A DNA stretch of 64,000 bases from Branchiostoma belcheri (Eukaryota; Chordata; Leptocardii; Amphioxiformes; Branchiostomatidae), in assembly GCF_001625305.1 (NCBI RefSeq), contig NW_017803379.1, positions 2,365,594-2,429,593 on the forward strand. The letters are read 5' to 3'. The notes beneath the pieces were generated by a model. The model was given only the letters and a program-made list of their open reading frames with translations, was not told the DNA's origin and did no database searches. Position numbers and translations under genes: made by a program. Shown here piece by piece: positions 1-14,800 of the stretch (within the stretch, counting starts at the first letter, position 1; every line of letters begins with the position of its first letter).

Positions 1-3000
1 CTTCGACGAAAAGGTTTTGCCGGCGATTTTTCGCAGAGGGAAGGGCGGCAAAACTCCCGGTCAATAGCCGGGATTTCCCATTGATTTTTACCGGGCCCAA
101 TGTCACATGATAATTTTATACTTCACTTCACTTTGAGCTTTTCATTGCTCTGACAAAAATTGGGGCCATGGTGCCTTCCTCCCCAGTCCTGGTTGATAAT
201 TTGCAGAAATTCTTGTGTTCGGTTTTGCCAAGTAAGGTTAAGATTCACCCTTTGATTCAACATCATAGGCTAAACGCATGGCTAAAATGTTATCGAAGAT
301 TAGAAGTAAAGGCGTAGCCTCTCTGAGTCCTGCATGATTGAACGGGCATTCGGCACCCTGGCTAAATTGATGGGGGCGCCCTGACCTTCCTCGCTCACTG
401 GGCTTGGGGAGAGGCAGGCATTTCCAGAGATGATTTGGTGGAAGGATGGAGCAAAATTAAAGGCCTGCCAATCAATGGACGTAAACTCCACGAGCTGATC
501 CCCCACTCAGTCATGGCACACGAAGGATCTACAGCTAGTTTGGGCATTATGTACCCTCCAACTTGCCTGTCACAACTCTCTGCTCTCCAAACTTATGATG
601 GATGGGGAGGATGAAAGGTATCAAGCACCCATTCCCAGTTACAAGTGAATCCCATTTCTGAACCTAATTTCCAACCAGGACTGTTGAAAGCCGGGAGAAG
701 AATAAAAACGGAAGGGGAGCCAAGGTTACCAAGGTTAGATTTAATGAATACGCTGGTCATACAAAGGCCACTGCAAACAAGCTTTCAACAAAGTAACATT
801 GACAGACTATACTGGTGGGAAGAGGGTTGTTAGTATGACCCCTGAACCTCAGTGCTTTGCCCAAAACAGGTTATTTTGAATTTTGTGATGTATCTTTTCT
901 TCTGTATTGTATCTCGTAAAATAGCTGTAACGGTTAAACCTTGCTAATTGGGAGCAATCTAGACAAAAGCCATAATTCCCTGCATTTAAAGTGGAGACAC
1001 AAGACTGAACAAATACAGTCAACCATGGCCATAAACATGACATACAATCTCAGTTGTCAACTTTATAGTGGGCTGGATTCATTAACAGTTAAACTCTAGG
1101 CATGGCCCAAGGGGGGACGCAACATGTCGAATAGTTACATGTGTCAGTTTAGTATTCCGTTACATTGTTCACTTGTCAAAGACAATAACTTTTCCCACCT
1201 CTCCAAACAAAGTGAATAAGGGACTGTTCTTCTGAACATTCACAGCCTCTGAAAACGTAATAAGATTTCTGATCATGATTCATAGGTATCCAGATTTAGT
1301 TACAGATTTGATTGGTAAAATTCTTGTTATCACAATTGACCCCAGCAGTCTATTTTGTCTGCCATATGATCAGATTGTTTTGATTCTTCAATCAGTTCAG
1401 TCCAGTTCAGACTCATGACCTATGATTCTTCTATATTTCTTTAGGAAGTCAATCTCTCACATAGATTGAATATGGTAAAGTATTCAGCACTCAGTTTGAA
1501 TGGCCCACAGGAGAGAGCTCAGACCCTGATCTCCAGTAGTGTGGGGCAGCACACTTGATATTGGATTGGCTGGCAGGTGTGTAAATGGTCCCAAAAGGTG
1601 ACATTGGTAGAACAATGAGGCTGCACCAGTTATGTAGGTCACAGCCGTAAATACCCCCCTCCCCACCCCACCATCAGAATTAATTTCAGCAACCTGTGCC
1701 CGAATCCACTTACTGCAAAATGTGAAAATGCTCTTAACATTTCAAGAAGAGTGGAACAGAAATGAGGGGTGGTGCAGGGTCTGGAGAGTTGGCCGGCTTT
1801 CAGTCACAGAGCGAATTTGATTTAAATGACGCGATGATTGCGTGGCATTTGTATCGTAGATATGCAGGCGGCGTTCTTCATGTCAATAAGTAAGATAAAA
1901 GGACACCCCGCTCATTAACAGCACTTAGTATGTAGCACGCTGCTCGGAAATGATTCTCAGCTCAGTGGTTCCGTTATTTTCTGGCATGAATATTTGTTGC
2001 CCAGCCATCTGTTGCCCGAAATTCTAATAAAGTTTCTGCCCCGCCATTCACGGTGCCGGATTGTCTAATAAGCGCCAAGTCCAAACGGTTGGCGCCCTTC
2101 AGCCTAACACCTGACCTTCAGGATATAAATCCCTTGTGGAAAAAAGTGTAATGCTCTTATCAGGATTCATTGTTGCACCTCCATCTGCCCAAGCGCGTGT
2201 GCAACGGAAGCATGTGCCGAAAGCCGGCGTAACCACAAATGTGCCCTGTGTTGTCAGCCTCCTGCCTTGAGGTAAAAAAGCTTGACCCTGGAAAGCCCCT
2301 CCTATTGGTGAGAACAAAGGCCAGCCCTGTTACCGGTGTCCCCACTTGTTCCCAGAACGCTCGGGTCCCCAGAAGCTGATTGCCATTCGTCCAGTATTGA
2401 CTTTTTTACTGCCCGCTCGTTTCAGGATGGTTTGAATCAATGAAACTGTCTCAGTTGGAAGTACCGTCCTCTTCAGGGAAAGATAGATGTATCGATTGCC
2501 ACCTTTCACAAGAATTAACACCCAGGGAAATCTATAAATACAGCTGATCTCATGCAGAAAAAATTCCTGTATTAAAAGGAATCATCTTACTGTAGTGTGT
2601 TATTAGCATAGAGCTAGAGCACAGAACACTTTCTAAATGGCAGCCCTTATTGTGGATTAAATGTATCTTCTGCAGTCTAAACCATACAAATTTCCTGGAA
2701 ATGTGATCACCTGTTAGACCCCACACTGAAATCACAGTGGTGTATCAGTGAGATATTCAATTGAGCTGGTTTCTTTCTCTGTCTGAGGGGCTTACACCGT
2801 TCGCTTTGAATAACATCTCAAAATATGCATAATAAGTTATTTCCTAATGAGGATTTGGCGGTGCAGAGCTGGAGACATGCTTTCAGAGCTGCAGACTGTG
2901 AAATCTGTGGACAATGGAGCCTCTTAACTTTGTTTAAACCGAAATTCTGCAAGATACAAACAGTGTAAGGGAGGATCTGCTCAGACTCTCCATCCCCTTT

Positions 3001-6000
3001 CTGGACAAACAAAGGAGCATTAGTCGGAACCGTTAGCAGAATTTCATGCTCCCAGTTGGAGGTCAGAAAATAGGAGAGAAATTTGAAATGTATTCGGCGA
3101 CACACAGACTGGAGTGCCAGGTTTGATGTGTCTGGAATTGTTCAGACTCCATCCTCGAATCCCTGCAGATCTAAGATTTAAACGGGGAGGGGAGGAGCGA
3201 CCAGGAATTTCTGGCAGTCGGAAGCTCCAGTCTCCTGGAAACCAATCCCATGTTATTGCTAGAATTTCCCAGGTATGGGACAGGTCTGGAGCTAATTCCC
3301 CACTTTTCACAGCCTACTGCGTTCTGTATTTTAACAAGGTCAGGAGCGCCATTATCTCCACAGTCACTGGCAGGAGCCCATTAGAGTTTGGAGCGCTGTG
3401 GAAGAGATATCCTGCTATATTAGTTATTCCTACGTAAACATGGCAGGAAGGCAGGCAGACTGCAGGGATTTGGCAAGTTATTTTGTACATGCACGGCTTG
3501 TGCAGGGGCCCAGCAAGGCTGTAAAGACTCCAGCCTACCCCGAACACACAATAAAGGAACGCAAATGTCGCCCTCTTCTCTTAACCCTCCCCCTCATCTG
3601 AGCCCAGCTGCACGGCGATTGGTTAGAACAGAAATTAGCAGGGAGATGGTTAAAGGTGTTTCAGCTTTATAGACTGCAAAGTTCCGCCACACACATCTCT
3701 ATGAGCAGTGTGATTGTCGTTTTTATCCCCCTCTGCCTGGATCCCGGATGAAGCAGGAATTAAGCCTGCGGGTAGCTTTTAACAGTTATTACTGTGGGTA
3801 CCTCGCCTGATAAATCCTGAGATGCCAGGATAATAAGCAACTCATCTTGTTGTGGATTACTGAGTGTCTATCCTCATATATGACTGTAATTACGTAGACT
3901 GATAATGTAGTTACCTTACGTGTAGAAGGAAAATGAAGACAGTAAAATCTGTATGTTTTTCAAGAGCTGAATCTCTGCTAGGTACCGCAAGATGGTTAAA
4001 ACCTACCCCTACGAAATTTCAAACATTTTACTGTAAGATTTGCAAGCATTTTATGTTGCTGTTATGAGTGCTTTGTCACAGAACAAGTAATGAGATATAT
4101 GCAAACTGTGCTGCCTGGGTAGCCAGTATATTGCTCTGTTGCAGTTTCAAGAAATAAATGCAAAGTTGATGATGATGGATAACTTATAGTCGGGTACTAT
4201 TTTTGGCTTGATACATTTGCAAGAACAGTTCAAATGACAATGTAAAATGGTGGTTGAATTTCATGTGTCTTCAGAAAGTCTGATATGAGACGTTAATGAT
4301 ATAGATTTCATGTTGGTAATAAGGATTTTTGCGTAAGAATGGAAATACTGGTTACTACTGCTACTATGGCATTTCATATTCATATCATGAACCTGTCATA
4401 TAAAGACACCTATCTGGCATTATATGTCTTTTATGCTTTTATTCAGCCACAGCGTACAATAAGTCAAGTTCATAGCTATATTTCCATCCACCAGAGAGTG
4501 TCTAGAATTTTAAGAAATGGAGACAAAACTTGGCTGAAGATAGGGCTTTATTTCTGTATTTCCAGGCTATCCCTGGAGACTGTATTTTTAAGTGCCGTTA
4601 TCACTGGAGGATGGCATCGTTCTGCTCTCCTGCCCTCGTGATGGATACGTTGTCAGGGTGCAATGGTGGGAGGAGGGGACCTAACAAATGACCCTGCGAG
4701 GATGATATAGTTTTAGCACTGAATTTGTTTAATGGAAAAAGTCAAAGCCAGATAAATTACGTAGCATGGAAGGGGATCAGGAGAATTGGTGCTTGTAGTA
4801 CACCAGTGTGGCCAAATGATAGATGAGGTCTGTTGGGACGAGACAGTAATATACCTTATTGCTGAAGGAATTGGCTGGTTTACTCTTGACAGGGCGTATT
4901 TGTTGTAAACGCAGGCCCTCCTGGTAGAGAGCCACTCTTGCGTTGACTTTTGACATTGAGTGCTAAAATCCCACCAAGCGTGTCCCCCACTCACCGCTAG
5001 CCCTTCCAAATAAGGAGCTGCCTGCTCCAGAGAGTGGAGATTTTCCCTGGATGTGGGCTTTTTCAGAGGCCAAGAGTAGGTGATGGTTTTCCTCCCGGAA
5101 TGGGAGGCATCACACTGTGCCCAGAAGGAAGGTCTATAGACAAGTACGCCTGCTGAAGCTGACAAAGCACAGATGCAGTGACCTTTAGAAGTGGGCACTT
5201 CCCCCCAACCGTTTTCAGCACAGACCATTGCTCAAGACTGGCTCCATGGCTGAAGATAATGGATTATTAATGCCAAGCCCCAGATAGGCAAAAGTAATAA
5301 AAGGAGATAATAGCCAGTTAGCTCTTTTGGCCATATTTTCGGTAACCTTGAACTTTTGAATAATGTATTAGCACTTCCCATGAATGAACGTTTATCCACT
5401 ACTGTATACCAGCATGCACTAGGGAGGCAGCCATTTTGAAAATAAGCTTGAATTTTCAGTTATAATTGTATTGCCTGTAGCCATATGACAATCAAGTTCT
5501 ATTTCGGTGGAAATGCTTGATATTGTTGGATGTATGTTTAAGTTTCCAGTGGTATTGCCTTGGTTCAAGGTTAATTCAGTACCATTTCCTGCTGTGTACT
5601 GGATAGGGAGGATGGTTTCCTCCCCCTGCAATATGAAGGCTTTGAAGTCCCACTCTTGTTGGCTCCAACTGGTGCCAGCGTTAATTACCTGTAGCGAAAA
5701 AAACTTCCAGTTGGGTAGCTTTCACAGACTGAAGTGTGTTTCGCTGTTTGCACTGCCCTTTCCAAATACCAAAGGAAAACACTGAACAGTAGGCAACATA
5801 CTCCACTTGAATATGTAATAAGATCCGGAGAGCTGAAAATATATGTCAAGAGTTTGCCCGATGTGGTTCGTGTTTGCTGGTGCTTTTGCCATGGCAGTGA
5901 CTGCCGTTGGTTGCTATAGCAATGACTGTCGAATTTGGTCTGTCAGCAGCCTTGGAAAAATGTTTCACTTTGGTGTTATAGTTACAGCATGGATGCTTGT

Positions 6001-7533
6001 CACGGTTTGCAGCTGGAGTTGGGAGCCAGCACTAGTTTTGTCTTTGTGCACTTGATATGCAGAGAGACTGGAACATTAACAATTCGTCAAACGTCTGTCA
6101 GTTTTGAGATATCAATTTGGCAGACTCTTGAGGGGAGGAGATTAATTACGAGGTATGGCCCAGATGCCTTCTGCTGCCATTAATAGTACATGTGCTGAGG
6201 GAAGATTAACAGGCCGCTAGCCCTTTTCTACTGGCATCGGCGGGGATAAGGTTTCGGAAGAAAGTTTTGTGTAATCGTTACTTGTGATTGTTTGCTGAGA
6301 GTTTTACCATCACGGCTGGCAGACTTTTAATAAGTTGGAAACAAAACTTGTTAGTCTTGCCCCTCGTGTGCGGGTTAACGGCTGGAAACACGGCCCTCAG
6401 ACCCAGACCACTCTAACAGTCGCTGTTGAATAAATAAAACGGCTCTCACCCGACCAAATTTCCTGCATGAATGGTCTCCAGGGTCAGTCAAAATGAATTA
6501 AACTTTTATTGTAAAGCTAACAAACCTGGTGAACACAAACACCCCGCTTCCTGCCTTCCAAACAACAGAGGCAAACTGACAGATAGCAGTCATCGACACA
6601 GGTGCTTCGACAGGTATGCAAGTAGCCAGTTTACCTGTACCGCACCAAAGATAAGGGAATAGAAAAGAATCCTGGTAGGCCATGTTTGAAATAGCATCCT
6701 GAAGTGTTGGAATAAAAGAGCCACTGTCTGGTTGCCTGGGTGTTAAGATCGGGCAGATGGGAAAAGTCAGCGCGAGACAGAGAAGGCCCCAGTCTTGTGT
6801 ATTTGTTTTGGATGGTGAATAAAGGTAGAGAAGGTCGGAGGGACATTTGTGTTTATATGAGAGAAGTCACATGTTTGCATGGGAGAATAATGGCACCATG
6901 TGCCCTTCTCTACATGATGAAACGAAGTTCAAGAGTTTTGGAATCACAGTCCTGTTTCTGGGTTACCGGGTCATGGCGATCTGTGGTGCAGAACATATGG
7001 AACCCCAGGACTTTGGTACATGCCTCCTGCCCATTTAAATCATGTGGATCGTAACTGTTGACAGGTCTCCAAACAGTTCCTCAACTACTGGGTCTTGTTT
7101 ATCATCATACACAACAAATCAAACTGTAAAGACCTGAATTGGACTGCATTTCCGGGAGTGATAAAAGTCAAGTACATCATGCATAACACCAACATTGGGG
7201 AGCAGTAGACCTCAATAGATATAGTAAGAAATTTGTATTGATTACCTGGAAAAGTTTAGTACTAAGAACAAACCCGAAACCATACTGTGCTAAACCTACA
7301 TTTTTCTTTCTTGGTTCTTGATTAGTCATTTAATACAAACCCTGCCGTCTTGGGTTGTACTAGCCCCTCCCTGCATATTTCGGTTGGTTGTTTGGGCAGC
7401 CGTCCATAAAGTGATTTAATCAGGCTAGTTCTGGGACATATTGGAAATTACAGTATTGTGGTATTCTTGACTTACTCTTATACTGTTTAGCCAAATGAAG
7501 CTCAAGTTTGTTCTCTCTGTTGTTGCTGTGCAG
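1..7533 (+). other. Non-coding leader, probably FAT intron
   Basis: No cadherin-like exon, other recognisable domain or convincing acceptor/donor pair was found here. The first identified FAT exon at 7534 begins in phase 0 inside a cadherin repeat, so the gene must continue upstream and this stretch is most simply one large intron. The longest open frame is a 171-codon minus-strand frame at 4713-5228 with no recognisable domain. A very short exon could have escaped notice. Confidence 0.55.
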
Positions 7534-8889
7534 GTTTCAGTGTCGGACAATGGCAGCCCTCCCCAGGTCTCGACGGCACACGTGGTTGTTTCGGTCGCGG
7601 ATGTCAACGACAACAGTCCAGACTTTGGGACCAACACCATCCGGATCCGGGTTCCGGAGCGTAACCGCACCAACGAGAAGGGCGACATCTACCGGGTGGT
7701 TGCCAGCGACGATGATGTCGGTTCCAACGGCGACCTTGCCTACAGTTTCAAGGGCGGAAACGATAAGGGGAGGTTTTTCATTGATCCAACCAATGGGATG
7801 ATTTCGACAAGGAAGGCGTTGATGGAAGGGCAACAGTACACCCTAAAGGTAGGCTATTTTTACTACCAGTTTTAAAGGCACCTGATGCAATTTTTCTGGT
7901 CATTCTTGTAATGTTGTAAGTCTAAGGCAAAAGTCTGTAAGGCAAATATGTTTTGTACTGTAGGCAAGTTCTATCTATTTATTGTACCCAAAAATAAAGA
8001 GATGTCTCACAAAGCTTGGTTTTTGGGGAGTTTCGAATGCTTCAACTATTAAATGATGACGAAAATGTGCCAAGAAGCAGCAGTTATAATATCCTCACTC
8101 CTTAAAGAGATTCACTCCTCATTCAGAATATTTTATTTTGCCGTGCTGAAATTTTATAGGTCCTAGCCTCTAGCTTGGCCTTTTGGATTGGAGATAAACA
8201 GAAAGAGCAAAGGTTATGCTAATGAGGCAATCTCCACTCACCTTTCCAGATCCAAGCCACGGATCATGGGCGTCCCCAGCGGAAGTCAAAGGTCAACGTT
8301 GTGATCGACGTTGTCAAACCGCCGGTAACGTCCATCGGTCCCAAGCTGAAGAGCCCAGAACCCGAGTTCAACTACAAGATGATCCAGGAGGACTGGCCGG
8401 TGAAGGACTGGATCACAGTAGTGGAGGCTGAGGACCCTGACTCTCCAGAACTGTGGTACAACATCATTGGTAAGGCCTGAAATATCTCCTAATTTCCAGA
8501 CTGGCTACAAATATTCACAAGCAGTGTTTACTAGGTTCAGGGATTAACTGTTCTTAACTGACGATTACTTTTGACAACTGAACTTTCACTTTGAACAGGT
8601 TCATTTTCTTGGAACGAAAATTAATCTTCTGTAATTGTTTTGGGGGGCTTATTGAGCTAATGATTAGTTTGACCCTCATCAGTCATTTTTAGACACCTCG
8701 GTGTGGCTTGCAGCAATGCCAATTTATCATATGGTCTTCCCACTCATCCCAGGTGGAAATGTTGGAGAAAAGTTCACCATTGGTAATGACGGCATCCTGA
8801 AGCTGGCCAAGAAGCTGGACTGGGAAGAGCGCAACAAGTACAACCTCACCGTGGAGGTCACTGATGGACACAAGTCTGCTACTAAACAG
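7534..8889 (+). CDS. FAT1: FAT exons 1-3 of window: cadherin repeats 1 (end) to 3
   Basis: Exons 7534-7848 (phase 0 to 0), 8250-8469 (0 to 1) and 8753-8889 (1 to 0). The first opens on the last strands of a repeat, with the calcium motif [10 protein letters not shown], and then starts the next repeat (residues 1-105). The second ends that repeat at a non-canonical linker, VVIDVVKPP, and starts repeat 3 with [10 protein letters not shown]. The third supplies the [18 protein letters not shown] core. Acceptors end in CAG and donors are GTAGGC, GTAAGG and GTGCGT. The introns at 7849-8249 and 8470-8752 show nothing further. Confidence 0.9.
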
Positions 8890-11800
8890 GTGCGTATTTG
8901 TTGACAACTCTTTCCAGGTGACCGCACCTGTCCTAATGTCTCATTAATCACCTGTCTTGGCATTATTCACCAGTCGGAAGCCAGTCTGAAAAGAACAATT
9001 TTCCTCAGTCCTGCAGACTCATGTCAAGGATGGCTTGCAGTTTTACACTTAACGTTTTATTTGTTCCTGCTATTCCCTGTTCGATTCACCAGGCTAATGG
9101 TGTATTAGGTTCCAATCAGACAGGAGATCCCAGTATCAGGCTGCCTTTATGATTTGTCCCACTCACTCAGATGTGATGTGAAGACGTATGGCCAATAGCC
9201 AGCTCCACTGACAGCCCTGCTGCTTGAAAACGTAATTAAGAAAATTCCCCGTCAGGACGATTAGTCTGACCTTTTTCCCTTCTCCAGTACTGATGCGTCT
9301 CTTTATAATCCGTCTCCGTTCCCTTCCTTCCCTCCCCCCCTCTCTCGGTCTGTAATAAATTACCAGCCGGCTTGAGTGCGCCTCAGTAAAGGTTATTTTT
9401 AAGGACTGCAAACTTTTCCTAAGGCTTCCTCCCGGCATTGGGTGCATTCTTGTGGAAATAACTCACAGCTGTCAATCCCACTTGTGCCCGGAAATCCCCC
9501 CACCCCCTCCCCTCTCCCATCCAGAGGTCTAAATACGGCAGTTCTGTGGTCGGTATCTTGCTCGCGAGACATGCTAGCCAGCAGGCTTTATCATTAGTTT
9601 AAAGTAGATTGATAGTGAGTGCAGCTATATTTGGTTACTACCAGAAGCCTTGAAGCGTCAAGTTTAAGACCTGTGTCATGTATAATTAGTGCATTCCTGT
9701 TGATAGGCCCACACATCTGCCAAAACAGGGACCACCTCCGGAGGGTCATGACGTCCAAATGTCATGTTTTCCTGCACATACTACGCAATCACATGGCTTC
9801 CTTTCAGACTCGGGTGGGGTTTCTTTCAAAGGGCAAAATGTTATAAACCTGACATTTCAACGTCTTGAGTTTTCCATCGGTAACAAGACTGGAAGAGGTA
9901 ATTTTGTGTGTTTCCATAGAATCCTCTTAGCTTGCAGCCCCCACAAAAACATACTTTTGCCATTGCTGTTTGTCAGATGTTCCCAGACAATTGTTGCTTC
10001 CCTGCAACCCTCCCCCGCCATGTAATGTGAAAGGTTGGGGCATTGTGAAGAGATCTGAATGAGGGTAGATGCCATCAGCTCAATCAGTATTTATTCAATT
10101 GAGTGGCATGTTGTGGCCATACTGTCCACTTAATCAAATCAATTTGGACGGGGGACTGCTGAAAGGCTGGAGTATTCCTGAAGGCTTTCCTTCATGTGAT
10201 ATCAGTGTAAGTGAATTTGGGGTTGAATTCAATTTGGTCAATTGACTCCAGGAGGTAATTGAGTTTTGCCAAATGAAATTATTGGAAATGTTTTTTATCC
10301 TAGAAGAAGGGGTGGCTCTCCTGCGGTTTTAGGGCAAGCACAAGGCAATTTTTGTTGTGGCCTTGGATGAAAGAGAGCTCACAGATAGCATACAGGTTAC
10401 CTGAGGCTGCTAACCCCACTCAAGGTTTCCACTAAAAGGTGCATACAATGCAATCAGTGAAAGCAAATACTGTTACATCCTTACGATTGGAAAAATTAGT
10501 CTGATTGTATTCCTGTTCCCTATCAAATGTCACAAAAATTGCCCAGTCTTCCTGTGGTAATGTAATTGAACAGAATCCTAGTCTGTCTGGCACCATCATG
10601 TATTCTCGTCTTATGTTTCCATAATAAACTGTTGCACGTCAATCATGATTCCTACTAGGACCTGATTTCTTATGCAAAGTCAAACTGTCACCAAATGTCT
10701 TACCTCTCTTTACCATAAGCCTCTGCAGAATTGGTTTGAGAGATCACCAAAGCAGGGAGAAGCTTAAAATTTTTTTATAATCATTGGGTGGGCCGGCTAC
10801 TCTCTCCTTGCAGCCAAGGGCTGAATTGCGAGCAGCTTACAATTGGTGGGGCTGGATCTGGAGCGGCTGCCATTCGGCACTGACTGAGATGACCTTAATA
10901 CGACTCTAGGTGCAGCCATAAAACTGTTAGGTTTGAATTTTCCACACTATAACCTGTTCTCTACATTGTCTCCCTTTCTAGATTCTTCTCTCTGTGATAG
11001 ACCTGAACGACAACCGACCACAGTTTGCACAGAAGAAGTACGAGGTGGAGATCCCGGAAGAGGCGCCCATCGACACTCTGGTTACCAGGGTAACCGCATC
11101 CGACGTCGACGAGAACAGCCGCCTCTTCTACTCCATCGACTCCAGCACCGACCCTGTCAGCATGCAGAAGTTCCGCATCAACCCTCGCACAGGTAGGGAG
11201 GAACAGCTATGTGAGACCTTAAAACTGTTTAGTTTTGGCATGTAACAGTCTTTGTCATCACTAAATTCAGGCATAGTTATTAGAGAAACATTTTCAGCAT
11301 TCTGGCCTTTTTCCCCTCCAGGTGAAATCTACACAGCTTCTCCTTTGGACCATGAGACCAAGGACCAGCACATTCTAACCATCATGGCTAAAGATCAGGA
11401 TGTCTCAGTCATGCGCAACTTTGTCCGCGTCGTCATCAACGTTAAGGACTCCAACGACCACCGCCCGATATTCAGCGCTCAGGAGTACACCGGCGGTGTG
11501 TACGAGACTGCCGCGTACGGCACATCTGTGGTGCAAGTGGTGGCGACCGACCGAGACAGGGGCGCCAACTCCGAGCTGACGTACACCATAGAAACAGGTA
11601 TGGTTCTCAAACAGTTTAGTAAACATCACAGAACGGAAGGACCGGCGAGTGCTCTGCTTGAAATGGGCCTCCCACGTCATTTGTAGATTGATGCTACTGT
11701 TTGTGGAATGTGTGTGCGGTGGCTACACCACATTCTTGACCAGGACTTGTGATGTAGCGGCAACAGCACTGTGGATACAGGTGTGTAGCCGCAACGGAAA

Positions 11801-14800
11801 GTGGGCTGCCACCATCGAAATAAAAAATCCACATAGGTGTTACAGTTTGGCTTTGCCTAAAAGGCAAAACACATTTGGAAAATACTTTATCAGCATCAAA
11901 AAGCCATTGAAGCAGCAGGCTTGAAGAAAAAGCACCCCTCATGGCAACCTTTCCAGCCTTTATTTGATTCTGAAGCACCAAAGTAAATGATGTGCTAAAG
12001 GCCTTCCGTTCCAAATGGCGATGACATAAGACAAGCCCTCCTTCCTCAAGCATTAAGAAATAGGGAGAAGCTTACGAGTTGATATTCTTGGAGGAGCCGT
12101 GCTATCGTGTCTTACCCAGGTGGAGATGCAGTAAGTTTTAATGGCTGGAAGTGCTGGGAGGTTGGCTTATGTATTCCCATTCAAGATGCCTGGAAGGGAC
12201 TGACAAGATGCTTTATGTTGCCCGTTCTGACCCCATTCTCAGCTTCCCCTGCCTCTGTATCAGTAACTGTCAATAAGAGCTGCACACGTTTTAAAACCGT
12301 AAATCCCACACTTGCCTCAAATGCCTTTTTCTGCTCCATTCTTGTGATGGTGGGCTGTTTTTGGAGATGGGTACGGATTAGGAAAGAGGAGGCAGAACCG
12401 ATTTTTCTGTCGTTAAGTATTGCAATCCACAGGCAGCGGAAATGGTACACAGTTTATCTCACAGGTGACTAATGGTTTCTTTCATTCATGTCTCAGGAAG
12501 GTTAATGAGATTTTAATAAGAGTCCTTCGCTGCTCTACAGGAGTGATCACCATTTTTACCAAACAGAAGATTAGGTTTCCCCTTTCAAGGAATTTATGGT
12601 GGGAAAAAGTTAGGGAGCTTCCTCTTCCCTTTGATAGTTAGAAGAAGATGTGTAGTGAGACTAATTCTTTGGTCACTCAAACTCTTTTCAAGGTCTTTTA
12701 AAACAGGGGTTGCCCCTTCACATCTGGAGTGCATTGGTCCATATCTGGCCTGGGGTGCTGGCCTACATCAATAAAAGGCCAGTATTGTGTGAGATTTAGG
12801 TTTGTATACCTTTTCTTCAGGTGAAAAAACAAGGGTAGCAGTCACCGAAGCAATAGATAACAAATACAAGTTGAGGATGTGGAAGAAGATAATGCATGGG
12901 ACTGTTTTGTAAACTGAAGTGACTGATATTACGCAGGAAAAAAATTTACGGTGGAAGGAGTATTGTGTTGTTTAACATGATGTGCTAATTGGATATGACA
13001 TTTCTAGTCCAATGTGTGGTTAAACCTTGTCCCATGGGATGTTGAAAATACTCAGTTTGGCAGCTAAGGAAAATGTTAACTAGCCTTACCAGTCTTTATC
13101 AAGGAAGTACAGCTTGCTTTCCCCCAAAGATACAGATCTGTTTATTTTCAGAGTAATTGCATACATGGAGTTTAGACTTCTGTTTTGGTTCCTTAGGGAC
13201 AAACAAAGAAAAAATCCTGCCAAAATCCACCGTTCAAAGCTACCGCTGCCTTTCTACCTTCATGTCACTCAGCTAAGAAAAGATTTTGTTAAATTTAAAG
13301 GATTAAAGAAACGTTTCTTTACATAACGTCTGCTGGAAGTGGAAAGAGTTAGAACCACAGAGATAGTCCCATATATAGAACAGAGAGAAGAAAGAATAAA
13401 AACACACCTGTGCTTCTAGTAGTGCAATCATGCATCAGAGGATGTTTACACAGTGGATTGGTAAAAAGACACCTTTTGTTCAGTGAAGATTAGTGGAATT
13501 GTTTCCAAATATTGACTCTAAGAAGTAGAGACAATATCTTCAGGCAAAAATGTAACCATTGCTTGAGCTTCTGACTACAGGATCCAAGAGTATATATGCA
13601 TATCTATTACAGATATAGTCCTTTTGGCAGACGGCCATGCACCACTGGTCTTGTCATCTTGCAGTTTTCATCAGTTGCAGTGGAGATATCATTAGAGGAA
13701 TAGGGAATCCTTCACAACTGTTCATAATGTCTACCTTGTGATAATGTATGACTGTTATTCAGCAGAGCCCAGTGGTTACCAGACATTGAGTCTTTATGTA
13801 GGAGTTATGGCGTTTTATGTAGAATGCTAGCACACACTTATCTATGTAGTTCAGAGATCGGTTGGAATATGTCACCCAGATTAAGGTTGATGTGGCATGT
13901 GCTTTCCAGTCCACGTCCTTTGCGGAATTCAGGTACCCCACATCCCTAGGCAATGTGTATCTCTTGATCCGCAGCTGAATTTGTAGTCAGTGCCTTACTG
14001 TGTCGGTCTCCCCACTTTCCACCTGTCTTAGACGCAGGCGTTTGTGACTCTATACAGGTGTAAGACATTATCCTGGCGCCAGTGTGTTTGAGCCCTCCTT
14101 TGGGGGATGTAGTTTGGTAGCTTAACATAAACACGGGGATGAAGGAAAGGAATACTGAGCATATATTACTGTACCACCTCGCTCTGCTGTACTGAGGTCT
14201 TGACCCTTTTTTTATCAGTTTAATCAACCAACAGCTTTATGGACTTGGATGATTTGTGTTATCCCTTTAAATATACCAACACAGTTCTTGGTTTGGTGCC
14301 ATGCTTCGTGCTTAGTGGTCAGAAGTTTCCATCCACTATTCAAAGTTGACGTGAAAGCGAAGTATTCCAGTCACAGTATTATTAGTATTCCCGCAGTTCG
14401 TCAGTTCAGATGGTTGCAGATGAGACATGTAAGCCATCTCGGAACAAATGTTTGGCCATAAAGTCTGCTATTAAAGTCGGCCGAGATGACGTTGATAAAG
14501 AGGTTCCATTATGCCTTCTCCCGGCCATATTGCTCCAAGATTATGGGGCTGAAACGTCTTACATTCAGAAGGAACCCCCCTGGTAAATAATGATCTTGGA
14601 GCCACATTTCCTAGACCCGCCGTCTGATTATAGTCGCTGCCCCCAGGCATGCAGCATGGATTTTGTTGCAATATTTGGGAGAAAGTAGACCCATTTATCA
14701 GCAGAATCATAATAGATATTCCCAGTCAATATTTCAGTGGTGACATGGAAATAAGAAAAGCCATAAAGTGCTTCCATTCCAACGAGATAGAAGTGCGCTT

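Noticed and set aside
4713-5228. 171-codon minus-strand open frame, the longest in the first 7.5 kb
   Set aside because: No domain, no cadherin character, no splice context. A frame of this length is uncommon but expected now and then in 45 kb of six-frame non-coding sequence.
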